Source: an uncultured Chlorobiaceae bacterium
GTDB taxonomy: Bacteria; Bacteroidota; Chlorobiia; Chlorobiales; Chlorobiaceae
Direction: 5' to 3'
DNA length: 64,000 nt
NCBI GenBank assembly: GCA_903836465.1
Contig: CAILRB010000017.1
Coordinates: 56,605-120,604, forward strand
Below are positions 40,153 to 47,941 of this stretch, piece after piece. Positions within the stretch are counted from its first letter, which is position 1. Every line of letters begins with the position of its first letter. The notes beneath the pieces are model-generated. The model worked only from the letters and a program-made list of their open reading frames with translations. It ran no database searches and was not told the origin of the DNA. The position numbers and the translations under genes were made by a program.

Positions 40153-40464
40153 TTAATTTTTTGTGTGTTGCTGTTCACTCACCACATCTTTGGTGAAATT
40201 GCGTTTGGCGTGAATCAGTGCAAGAATTACAATAGTGTCGGGAAAGATTTCATAAATAAGCCTGTAGGAATAGATAAAAAATTCTCTGATTGCGGGCTCT
40301 CCAATTTCAGGAACAATTCTTCCCGCCTCAGGAAACGCACTTACTTGCTCTGACTTTGCAACAATTTCACGAGCAACTTTCTCCGCATAAAACTTCGAAT
40401 TTTTTGCGATGTAATCGTGAATGTGCCGTAAATCAATTTTTGCAGGCTCTGACCACTTTACCAT
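40153..40464 (-). CDS. RelE/ParE superfamily toxin
   Basis: The 103-residue product begins VKWSEPAKIDLRHIHDYIAKNSKFYAEKVAREIV and contains FPEAGRIVPEIGEPAIREFFIYSYRLIYEI, the ParE/RelE core with the conserved glycine-arginine and R-x-Y-R-L-I-Y strands, ending VILALIHAKRNF. Proteins of this family either inhibit gyrase (ParE) or cleave mRNA on ribosomes (RelE); the IREFFIYSYRLIYEI pattern is closer to ParE-type members. Its start lies within the antitoxin's last codons (7-base overlap). The hsdR relic follows 17 bases downstream. Confidence 0.92.
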   Translation of the reverse strand: MVKWSEPAKIDLRHIHDYIAKNSKFYAEKVAREIVAKSEQVSAFPEAGRIVPEIGEPAIREFFIYSYRLIYEIFPDTIVILALIHAKRNFTKDVVSEQQHTKN

Positions 40465-40637
40465 GACAGCATCTCTTTTTTCAACTCCTCCGTTGATTGT
40501 GACTCCCCACGATGAACAGCATCCCTGCCTTTTTTGACTTTATCAACGACGTACAGCTCATACATGATCTCCTCAATAGTGGCACTCTCCGGTAAAGCTG
40601 AAATTACCCGGATTGCCTCCTGCTTCAGATTTTCCAT
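40458..40637 (-). CDS. Antitoxin of the RelE/ParE-type pair
   Basis: This 59-codon gene was found by translating the reverse strand immediately upstream of the toxin. The product begins MENLKQEAIRVISALPESAT, continues IEEIMYELYVVDKVKKGRDA, and ends SQSTEELKKEMLSW. This is the usual short antitoxin that accompanies such ParE-like toxins, with an N-terminal helical part and a toxin-binding helix carrying the KVKKGRDAVHRGE segment. A GGAG ribosome-binding site precedes the ATG, and the stop overlaps the toxin start. Confidence 0.88.
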   Translation of the reverse strand: MENLKQEAIRVISALPESATIEEIMYELYVVDKVKKGRDAVHRGESQSTEELKKEMLSW

Positions 40638-41164
40638 AGCGGCATCTCCATTTTTATTGAATCGTTAAGCATATTGCTGTCAAGAAACGGAATCATGACA
40701 AATTCCATGGGTTGCGTTTCTTCGGTAATTTTCCTGTCAATCTTTCATTTTCATCGGTCGCTTGCGATCCTACAAAATATAGAGTTTTTCTCACTTATTG
40801 CGTTTCAATAACCATCTCATCATTGTTTTGGATATACTCTTTGTCGAACGGCTATGGCTGAGTGTCAACTATGGGTTCTTCACTTAAAAGGTTACGCCAC
40901 TCCCGCAGAATTACAATTCGGATTAACGGAACATCTCTTATCAGTTAACGTCGATAGGCGACGACTTTCCGCTGCATGAACAGGTCTGGTTACCAAGCAA
41001 AAATCAGCCATTTTTTGTCTACCAGTGTCTACTTCAGTACCGAAATGCTGAAAACCATCGTGCGATAAAATATCAGTAATGTATCAAGGAAGATTCAAAA
41101 GAATTTGTTAAGTTTCTGTAGACGTTTAAAAATGTTGCGATTGATGGTAAATAAGGAGAGGTGT
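40638..41164. other. Gene-free junction inside the island
   Basis: About 530 bases separate the leftward RelE/ParE-type pair from the rightward Panacea gene. No recognisable coding frame, insertion-sequence end or long repeat was seen. Promoters for both flanking units should lie here. Confidence 0.45.
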
Positions 41165-41608
41165 ATGGCACAGGTAACAGCCTTTGATGTTGCGCGGTAT
41201 TTTATAGCACTCAGCAATGACTCTGAAGATGAGGGCATATCAAATCTTAAGCTTCAGAAGCTGCTCTATTATGCTCAAGGGTATCATCTGGCAATTTATG
41301 ACAAGCCTCTTTTCAATGAGGACATTGAGGCTTGGCTTCATGGCCCGGTATGTCCTGAAGTGTACCGGAAATATAAGAGTAACAAGGCGAATCCTATTTT
41401 TGCTCCAAGTGAGGATGATTTTCCACAAATTTTTACTGTGGAACAGATGGGGTTGCTTGATGAGGTGTACTATGTGTTCGGGCAGTTTGCCGCATGGAAA
41501 CTTCGCGATATGACTCATGAGGAGATACCGTGGAAAAATCACGAAGCTGATGCGGGAATCATCTTGCATGACGAGATGCGTCAATACTTTAAGACACGAC
41601 TCAATTAA
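41165..41608 (+). CDS. Panacea-domain (DUF4065, GepA-like) protein, probable antitoxin
   Basis: From MAQVTAFDVARYFIALSN the product has 147 residues and follows a strong AAGGAGAGG ribosome-binding site. It shows SNLKLQKLLYYAQGYHLAIYDKPLF near residue 22-46, EDIEAWLHGPVCPEVYRKYK near 48, and LDEVYYVFGQFAAWKLRDMTHEEIPWK near 98, the diagnostic DUF4065 blocks. The Panacea domain has been shown to act as an antitoxin able to pair with many unrelated toxins. The next gene begins 6 bases after its stop (an alternative ATG even overlaps the stop as TAATG), which is the arrangement of such two-gene modules. Confidence 0.9.
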   Translation: MAQVTAFDVARYFIALSNDSEDEGISNLKLQKLLYYAQGYHLAIYDKPLFNEDIEAWLHGPVCPEVYRKYKSNKANPIFAPSEDDFPQIFTVEQMGLLDEVYYVFGQFAAWKLRDMTHEEIPWKNHEADAGIILHDEMRQYFKTRLN

Positions 41609-41614
41609 TGCCCT

Positions 41615-42028
41615 ATGAGCCGGGAGATCAACCGCCGGTTAGCGAATAAGGGAAATCGCATTTCCGCATCGCCAGTTGGTAATCAGGTCAACCTTCCAGT
41701 CATATTCTCGCTTCAATATATTCAGTCCGGAAAGTTTTGTTTTTCGCTCCTTGATCATAAGCAAAAGGGTGACTTTGCTGATGCACTGTACAGACGAAAA
41801 GATTTTACCTGGCATGATTTTCGTCAAAATGATCATAGAAAGCTTGGCGTTGAACAACTTCCAGTAGAGCTGATGAAAGAGAGAAGACCAGCATTTCTTA
41901 CGGAAGATGTTGAAAAATATGATGTTATTCGGTTCTCACATAATAACGGGAGAATCGTTGGGTTCAGGAAGAATCACGTATTTTATATTTTGTGGATTGA
42001 TTGCGGATTTAAGCTTTATTCCCATTGA
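41615..42028 (+). CDS. Unrecognised protein, candidate toxin partner of the Panacea antitoxin
   Basis: The 137-residue product is basic at its start (MSREINRRLANKGNRIS), then reads LPVIFSLQYIQSGKFCFSLLDHKQKGDFADALYRRKDFTWHDF in separate blocks, and ends with RFSHNNGRIVGFRKNHVF followed by YILWIDCGFKLYSH. The final strands, with a GR-x-x-GFR turn and an aspartate before FxLYxH, recall the end of RelE-like RNases, but I could not assign it to a named family. Position directly after a Panacea gene and before a UPF0175 antitoxin makes a toxin role likely by context only. Confidence 0.7.
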   Translation: MSREINRRLANKGNRISASPVGNQVNLPVIFSLQYIQSGKFCFSLLDHKQKGDFADALYRRKDFTWHDFRQNDHRKLGVEQLPVELMKERRPAFLTEDVEKYDVIRFSHNNGRIVGFRKNHVFYILWIDCGFKLYSH

Positions 42029-42051
42029 CCAGTCAAGAAAATGAAGCAGAT

Positions 42052-42321
42052 ATGCCTGATATGTTGAGCAATCCGAATACACTGAACATTCATCAAGACA
42101 TATTGGATTCGGCTCGCCTGACAATAAATGACTTGAGAACAGAGTTAGCTGTCAGCTTGTATGCACAGCGGCGTCTTTCAATCGGAAAGGCACATGAACT
42201 AGCCGATATGTCATTGTGGGAATTCCGTCAACTTCTGGCATTCCGGCGCATTGCACCTGATTATGATCTCTCCGACCTGGATAAAGATATTGCAACGCTT
42301 CAGGAGTTAAGACGACTATGA
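42052..42321 (+). CDS. UPF0175 family antitoxin, apparently without its toxin
   Basis: UPF0175 proteins are small DNA-binding antitoxins usually followed by a PIN-domain (DUF3368) RNase. The product, about 89 residues from the ATG at 42052, has LNIHQDILDSARLTINDLRTELAVSLYAQRRLSIGKAHELADMSLWEFRQLLAFRRI in successive blocks, the family pattern including the helix-turn-helix GKAHELADMSLWEF. The frame is open upstream to a TTG at 42025, overlapping the previous stop. An ATG overlaps its stop (ATGA at 42318), exactly where the toxin should start, but that frame closes after 21 codons inside the end of hsdR. Confidence 0.85.
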   Translation: MPDMLSNPNTLNIHQDILDSARLTINDLRTELAVSLYAQRRLSIGKAHELADMSLWEFRQLLAFRRIAPDYDLSDLDKDIATLQELRRL

Positions 42322-42383
42322 AGGTGGACAGTACTATCTTTCTATCACTCATCCAGTCAGCACCTCATTCAACTCATCAATAA
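42318..42383 (+). pseudogene. Remnant of a toxin start after the UPF0175 gene (very short)
   Basis: A 21-codon frame beginning MKVDSTIFLSLIQ is coupled to the UPF0175 stop through ATGA. DUF3368 toxins start with a similar MKV-x-S stretch, but only the first few codons are possible here because the rest is antisense to the hsdR end. It may be a truncated toxin or simple coincidence. Confidence 0.25.
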
Positions 42384-45144
42384 TCGCCCCCATCCGCTCC
42401 CCGAAAAGCTGCCACATTTTGCCCCGGCCGCCATGTGCGTCGAAAGGGGTGAGGTCGAGGTCATCAGGCTCGATATGAATGCTGGAGGCAATGTGCTCCT
42501 TGATCATGCGGAGCCAATTCATCTGCTCTTCGGTGAACTTTTCCCCGGCACCGGAGTGCTGCCTGAACACCCAATCCTTGAAATTGGTGTCGACGGTTTT
42601 GTCGTACATGGTCAGGACGGGGTCGATGCCGGTGACGCGGCGGATGAGTGAGACGAGGGCGATGAGCTCGTTTTTCGGGCTGGTGCCGTTTACTTTTTCG
42701 AGTTGCTCGAAAGCGTGCCAGATGCGCATCGGGGCAAGGGCTGGTTTGTCGGCTTTGAGACGGTCGAGCAGTTCGCGGATCATCCGGTAGGTGACGGTGC
42801 GGCGCTGAAAGGGCTGGTTGTAGAAGATGGTGAGCGCAATGATTTCATCTTTGTGGCTTTCAAGATATGCCTTGAATTCTCCGATCAGCCCGGTTGCCTT
42901 GTCGGCGCTTTCTTCGGCCCATTCGCTTTTGGTGACCTGGTCGAGATTGATGGTGTCAATAATCTGCTCGTGGACGCGGCGAATGTTGTCGATGAAGTCG
43001 TTCAGTGAGCCGTTGAAGGTGGAGCGTGCTTCGTGCAGGAGCATCTGCTGCGCCTCTTCCCGCAACTGTATTGTTTCGACTGAGAGGTTATCGGCATCCT
43101 CCTCTATTGTGCTGCCGTTAATCTCCTGTGCTTTCTGGCTTATTGCATCGGGATTCCACGATTCGAGCAGCTCACGGACAACCTGATTGATGCTTTTGCC
43201 ACCGGTTTTGGCCATAAACGTTGCCCGTTCCTCTTCGGTGATCTGCCGGTCGAGCCGGGCAAGGCGGCTGGCGAGGGAGATGAAGAGATCTTCCTCCTGG
43301 GCACCGAAAGTGACGGCCTCAAGCAGCTCCTTCAGGGAGACGGTGGGCTTGCGCTCAAGGGGGCGGCTGTCAGTTTTCAGCGATCTGGTGACACCGATGG
43401 CATCGACAATGACGAAGTGCGTTTTGGCGGAGGTGACTGACGGGGTCACCTTTTTCAGGTCGTCAAAACCAAGGGTGCGCGTGCCTCGCCCCTTCATCTG
43501 CTCAAAATAGTTGCTGCTTTTGACGTCGCGCATGAAGAGCAGGCATTCGAGCGGCTTGACGTCGGTGCCGGTGGCGATCATGTCAACCGTGACGGCGATT
43601 CTCGGGTTGTATTCGTTGCGGAAGCGGGCAAGCAGCGATTTGGGATCTTCATCCGCCTTGCAGGTGATCTTTTTGCAGAAGTCGTTTCCTTCGTTGAACT
43701 CTTCGCGGATAATGCGGATGATATCCTCGGCATGGCTGTCGGTTTTGGCGAAAACAAGCGTTTTTGGCACCTCGGTTCGTCCGGGGAAAAGCAACGGCAG
43801 TATCTCGCGAAAGGTGCGGATGATGTTACGAATCTGGCTTGGATTGACGACGTCGCGGTCGAGCTGGGTAGGCGTATAGGTGACATCCTCTTCAAGCTGC
43901 TCCCACCGTTTTCGGCGTGAGAGCTTTTCGCGCTTGTCAACAAACTCCCTCGCTTTGAGCTCTGCCCCGTTTTTTGTTATCTCGGTCTCGATAAGATAGA
44001 CGGTATAGCCAACATTGACGCCGTCGGCCACGGCCTGTTCGTGGCTGTATTCGCTGACAATGTTTTCGTTGAAAAAGCCGAAGGTGCGTTTGTCGGGCGT
44101 TGCGGTCAGGCCGATGAGGAAAGCATCGAAGTAGTCGAGCACCTGCTGCCAGAGGTTGTAGATGGAGCGGTGGCACTCGTCAATGACGATGAAGTCGAAA
44201 AATTCTGGAGGAACTTTTGGATTGTAGGCCACCGGTACCGGCTCTTTTGGCAGCCAGCTTATTTCTGCCGGATTATCCTCCTCCAGCGAAGGGTCAAGCT
44301 CCTCACCTTTCAGGATGGAGTAGAGGCGCTGGATGGTGGTGATGCAGACCTGGCTGTCGCTGGCAATGCTGCTCGACTGGAGGCGCTGTACGTTGTAAAG
44401 CTCCGTAAACTTGCGGTTGTCGTCATTGGGCGTGTAGGCCCGGAACTCCTGTTCGGCCTGTTCGCCGAGGTTGCGGGTATCGACCAGAAAGAGCACCCGT
44501 TTGGCATCTGCATGTTTCAGCAGGCGGTAGATGGAGGTGATGGCCGTGAAGGTCTTGCCTGAACCGGTGGCCATCTGGACGAGCGCCCTCGGGCGTGCGT
44601 CACGGAACGATTGCTCCAGGTTGTTGATGGCAATGGTCTGGCACTCCCGTAAGCCCTGCGGATGCAGCTCCGCCATCTGCTGCATTCGTGCTCTCAGGCT
44701 CAGCTCCCTGCCGAGCCACTCGCGGAGTGTTTCCGGTCGGTGAACGGTAAACACCGGTCGTGAGCGTGGTTTGGGGTCGCGGTAGTCGGTAAAGTGGGTC
44801 AAGACGCCGGTGCTTTCGTAAACAAACGGCAACGGGTTGTTGTTCAGATGCTTCAGCTTGCTGCCAGCATATCCCGACGATTGATCTTCCACAGCAGAGA
44901 GATGATGCCCCTCCTCCTCTCGTTTTGCCTCAATGATTCCAACGGGTTTGCGATCGACAAACAACACATAGTCGGCCTCAGTCCCATCCTTCATCGGGTA
45001 GTGCGTCACCGCTATGCCTGCTGCAACATGCCAGTTGATTGCGCTCTTTTTCTGAACAGTCCATCCCGCCGCCGTAAGCTGCCGGTCGATAATGTCGCGA
45101 GCGTTCTGCTCGGGGGTCTGGTTCAGAGAGTCTTTTTCCGGCAT
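42349..45144 (-). CDS. hsdR: Type I restriction-modification system, restriction/translocase subunit HsdR
   Basis: HsdR cleaves unmodified DNA after ATP-driven translocation. The 931-residue product has an N-terminal PD-(D/E)xK nuclease domain (D near residue 58 in EADYVLF, IIEAKRE near 70-76). A superfamily 2 helicase motor carries ATGSGKTFTA near 190, VIDECHRSIYN near 325, LTATPDKRTFG near 347, and the VTVDMIATGTDVKPLECLLFMR and QMKGRGTR motifs near 535-575. An EcoEI-type C-terminal domain runs to the end. All motifs look intact. It is separated from tcmP, hsdS and hsdM by about 2.2 kb of toxin-antitoxin genes and the hsdR relic. The DNA just after its stop, ATGAGTGATAGAAAGAT, resembles the tcmP start. 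Confidence 0.96.
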   Translation of the reverse strand: MPEKDSLNQTPEQNARDIIDRQLTAAGWTVQKKSAINWHVAAGIAVTHYPMKDGTEADYVLFVDRKPVGIIEAKREEEGHHLSAVEDQSSGYAGSKLKHLNNNPLPFVYESTGVLTHFTDYRDPKPRSRPVFTVHRPETLREWLGRELSLRARMQQMAELHPQGLRECQTIAINNLEQSFRDARPRALVQMATGSGKTFTAITSIYRLLKHADAKRVLFLVDTRNLGEQAEQEFRAYTPNDDNRKFTELYNVQRLQSSSIASDSQVCITTIQRLYSILKGEELDPSLEEDNPAEISWLPKEPVPVAYNPKVPPEFFDFIVIDECHRSIYNLWQQVLDYFDAFLIGLTATPDKRTFGFFNENIVSEYSHEQAVADGVNVGYTVYLIETEITKNGAELKAREFVDKREKLSRRKRWEQLEEDVTYTPTQLDRDVVNPSQIRNIIRTFREILPLLFPGRTEVPKTLVFAKTDSHAEDIIRIIREEFNEGNDFCKKITCKADEDPKSLLARFRNEYNPRIAVTVDMIATGTDVKPLECLLFMRDVKSSNYFEQMKGRGTRTLGFDDLKKVTPSVTSAKTHFVIVDAIGVTRSLKTDSRPLERKPTVSLKELLEAVTFGAQEEDLFISLASRLARLDRQITEEERATFMAKTGGKSINQVVRELLESWNPDAISQKAQEINGSTIEEDADNLSVETIQLREEAQQMLLHEARSTFNGSLNDFIDNIRRVHEQIIDTINLDQVTKSEWAEESADKATGLIGEFKAYLESHKDEIIALTIFYNQPFQRRTVTYRMIRELLDRLKADKPALAPMRIWHAFEQLEKVNGTSPKNELIALVSLIRRVTGIDPVLTMYDKTVDTNFKDWVFRQHSGAGEKFTEEQMNWLRMIKEHIASSIHIEPDDLDLTPFDAHGGRGKMWQLFGERMGAIIDELNEVLTG

Positions 45145-45376
45145 AAAGGGAGTGTGGAGAGTCGGGGTACAACAAAAACCGCTTTGGTTTTAATGTACAT
45201 AACTTCACAGAAGTACTGCAATCAGAATGCGGGGGTTGCTGTTTCCGTCTGATAATTTATTATCTTGCTTATCAGTTTTAGCCCCATAGATGGGCCCTTT
45301 TTCCGCTGGCCTGCTGTTGTGACAGCATGACTTCACAAAAGAGTTATTATTGACCCATTATAAAAAGAGTTAACGA

Positions 45377-47059
45377 ATGAAGAAAAGTTCGACGAAACAG
45401 TTGCTGATGAACAAGACCGGCGACGAGATACAGGTTGCGCTGGTTGAGGAGGGCCGTCTTGCTGAGTTGATTATTGAGCGGCCTGAAAGTCGGAGAAGTA
45501 TCGGTGATATTTACCTCGGCAGGGTGCACAAGGTTGTGGAGGGTTTGAAGGCGGCTTTTGTTGATATCGGGCAGAAGTCAGACGGTTTTCTCCACTTTTC
45601 TGATGTGGGGACAACCAATGAGGATTATCGTGCGCTGATTGAGGATGATGAAGATGATGACGAGAATGGTGGCGCAGAGGATGCTGATGGTGAAGATGGT
45701 TTGCAGGCAGCCCGCAACGGTGAAGCAAATGTCAAGCAGGCCGCCCGCAGTGGCAGCAAGAAGCCTTCGGCAGATGATCAGGAGCGGGCGGAAAAAAGGC
45801 AGTCTTATACACAGATGATTGCGGGCAAGCTCAAGCCGAATGACTCTATTCTGGTGCAGGTTATCAAGGAACCGATCAGCAGCAAGGGCTCCCGACTTAC
45901 TTCTGATATTACAATTGCCGGGCGCTTTATGGTGCTGCTGCCATTTGGTGGCGGCCAGGTTGCGGTCTCCCGCCGGGTGATTGCCCGAAAGGAACGATCA
46001 CGCCTGAAAAAGCTGGTGCGTTCGATGCTTCCCGAAGGGTTTGGCGCCATTATCCGCACCGTTGCTGAAGATCAGGAGGAGACGCTTTTGAAGCAGGATC
46101 TTGAAAAACTGCTTGCCAAGTGGACGCAGATTGAAGAACAGTTGCAGAATGCAGCTCCACCCCAATTGATTTTCAAGGAGGATACCATCATATCAAGTGT
46201 GCTGCGCGACTCTTTGACCTCTGATGTCGCTGAAATTGTTGCAAATTCTCCTGTTATCTACCAGGAGACGCTGAACTATATCCAGTGGGCGGCACCTGAA
46301 ATGGTGAAAAATGTCACTTTTTACCAGGGCAAACTCCCCCTCTTTGAAGGGTATGGGATCGCCAAGGATGTTGAGTCGATCTTTTCGCGAAAGGTGTGGC
46401 TCAAATCGGGGGGCTATATCATTATCGAGCATACGGAAGCGATGGTAGTTGTTGATGTCAACAGCGGTCGCTATGCGGCAAAACGTGAGCAGGAAGAGAA
46501 CTCCCTGAAAACCAACCTTGAGGCAGCGCGTGAAGTGGTTCGGCAGTTGCGGCTGCGTGATATCGGCGGCATTATTGTGGTTGATTTTATTGACATGCTT
46601 GATCAGAAGAACGCCAAGAAGGTCTATGACTCCATGAAGGCCGAGCTGCGCAATGATCGTGCCAAGTCGAACATTCTGCCGATGTCGGACTTTGGCATCA
46701 TGCAGATTACCCGCGAAAGAATACGTCCCAGCCTCATGCAGCGTATGGGCGATCAGTGCCCTGCCTGCGGCGGTACCGGTGTGGTGCAGGCGAGGTTTAC
46801 AACCATCAACCAGATAGAGCGTTGGTTGCGGAAGTATGCGCTTCAGCACCCTATGAAGTTTCAGCAGCTTGACCTCTATGTCAGCCCGACGGTTGTGGAG
46901 CCACTGCAGAACAGCGATTTGAAGACTGAGCTGAAATGGTTTCTTCAGCACATGCTTTTTGTTCAGGTGAAGCCGGATGAAAGCCTCAGAAGTGACGATT
47001 TCAGGTTTTACAATAGAAAAAATAACAAGGATATTACCGCCGAATATGGCGACATATAA
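45377..47059 (+). CDS. rng: Ribonuclease E/G family endoribonuclease
   Basis: RNase E/G cuts single-stranded AU-rich RNA and matures rRNA and mRNA. The 560-residue product is the short form: an S1 domain (about 35-160), catalytic DNase I-like region with [11 protein letters not shown] near 357 and [11 protein letters not shown] near 396 (the two metal-binding aspartates), and the zinc-link CPACGG near 464. The S1 domain is split by an acidic, low-complexity insert of about 60 residues ([19 protein letters not shown] and following, about 88-145). This insert is unusual for the family. dapD follows 15 bases later. Confidence 0.94.
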   Translation: MKKSSTKQLLMNKTGDEIQVALVEEGRLAELIIERPESRRSIGDIYLGRVHKVVEGLKAAFVDIGQKSDGFLHFSDVGTTNEDYRALIEDDEDDDENGGAEDADGEDGLQAARNGEANVKQAARSGSKKPSADDQERAEKRQSYTQMIAGKLKPNDSILVQVIKEPISSKGSRLTSDITIAGRFMVLLPFGGGQVAVSRRVIARKERSRLKKLVRSMLPEGFGAIIRTVAEDQEETLLKQDLEKLLAKWTQIEEQLQNAAPPQLIFKEDTIISSVLRDSLTSDVAEIVANSPVIYQETLNYIQWAAPEMVKNVTFYQGKLPLFEGYGIAKDVESIFSRKVWLKSGGYIIIEHTEAMVVVDVNSGRYAAKREQEENSLKTNLEAAREVVRQLRLRDIGGIIVVDFIDMLDQKNAKKVYDSMKAELRNDRAKSNILPMSDFGIMQITRERIRPSLMQRMGDQCPACGGTGVVQARFTTINQIERWLRKYALQHPMKFQQLDLYVSPTVVEPLQNSDLKTELKWFLQHMLFVQVKPDESLRSDDFRFYNRKNNKDITAEYGDI

Positions 47060-47074
47060 CAGAGAACGCACGTT

Positions 47075-47938
47075 ATGGGACAGTATGATGTATTGAAAGA
47101 GGCTATACTTGGTTTTTCATCGCTTGGCGCCGCTGAGCTCCTCGAAATTCCAGAGGCTCGGAAGGCTTTTGATGAGTTCAAGCAGTTGCTGAATAACGGG
47201 CTGGTGAGGGCTGCGGAAAAATCTGGCAGTGATTGGGTCGTAAATTCTTGGGTCAAGCAAGGTATTCTGCTCGGCATGCGTCTTGGCCGGCTGCAGGAGA
47301 GCTTTTTGTCGCTTGATGAGCATGGCAACAGGTTTGCCTATATCGACAAGGATACGTATCCGCTCAAAAAGATCACTCTTGCCAACAATGTCCGTATTGT
47401 GCCAGGCGGTTCGTCGGTGCGTGACGGTTCATATCTTGCTCCAACAGTTGTCATGATGCCTCCGGCCTATGTCAACGTGGGCGCTTATGTTGATGCGGGA
47501 ACCATGATTGATTCGCATGCTCTTGTGGGGAGCTGCGCGCAGGTAGGCAAAAAGGTACATCTTTCTGCAGGGGTTCAGGTTGGAGGCGTGCTGGAACCTA
47601 TCGGAGCCTTGCCTGTCATTATTGAGGATGAGGTGATGGTTGGGGGGAACTGCGGTATTTATGAGGGTGCCATTGTTCGGGAACGGGCGGTTATCGGTAC
47701 CGGTGTGATCCTGAACGGGTCCACGCCGGTGTATGATCTTGCCCGCAATGCCATTTACCGAAAAACGGCCGATGCTCCGCTTGTCATTCCTGCAGGCGCG
47801 GTTGTTGTTGCCGGATCACGCAGGATCAAGGGTGACTTTGCCGCAGAGCATGGGCTTTCTATCTATACGCCGGTGATTATTAAGTATCGTGACGAACGGA
47901 CTGACAGCGCAACAGCTCTGGAAGAGGCTCTCAGGTAA
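47075..47938 (+). CDS. dapD: 2,3,4,5-tetrahydropyridine-2,6-dicarboxylate N-succinyltransferase
   Basis: DapD succinylates tetrahydrodipicolinate using succinyl-CoA in the succinylase branch of diaminopimelate and lysine synthesis. The 287-residue product has an N-terminal helical cap, then a left-handed beta-helix of hexapeptide repeats: [30 protein letters not shown] with [26 protein letters not shown] around residues 110-170. [12 protein letters not shown] near 190 and [12 protein letters not shown] near 210 are typical. It lies between the RNase gene and a processing protease with 3-base spacing to the latter. Its presence points to the succinylase route here unless a second pathway exists elsewhere. 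Confidence 0.94.
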   Translation: MGQYDVLKEAILGFSSLGAAELLEIPEARKAFDEFKQLLNNGLVRAAEKSGSDWVVNSWVKQGILLGMRLGRLQESFLSLDEHGNRFAYIDKDTYPLKKITLANNVRIVPGGSSVRDGSYLAPTVVMMPPAYVNVGAYVDAGTMIDSHALVGSCAQVGKKVHLSAGVQVGGVLEPIGALPVIIEDEVMVGGNCGIYEGAIVRERAVIGTGVILNGSTPVYDLARNAIYRKTADAPLVIPAGAVVVAGSRRIKGDFAAEHGLSIYTPVIIKYRDERTDSATALEEALR

Positions 47939-47941
47939 AAT

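Noticed and set aside
42152..42352. 66-codon minus-strand frame starting MSDRKIVLST after hsdR
   Set aside because: Only the first few codons resemble the tcmP start; the rest is antisense to the UPF0175 gene. It is used as evidence of duplication, not as a gene.
44041..44562. 173-codon plus-strand frame antisense to hsdR
   Set aside because: Shadow of hsdR helicase coding; no ribosome-binding site or family match.
46193..47071. 292-codon minus-strand frame antisense to the RNase E/G gene
   Set aside because: It lies wholly within a well-conserved gene on the other strand and its translation has no family pattern.
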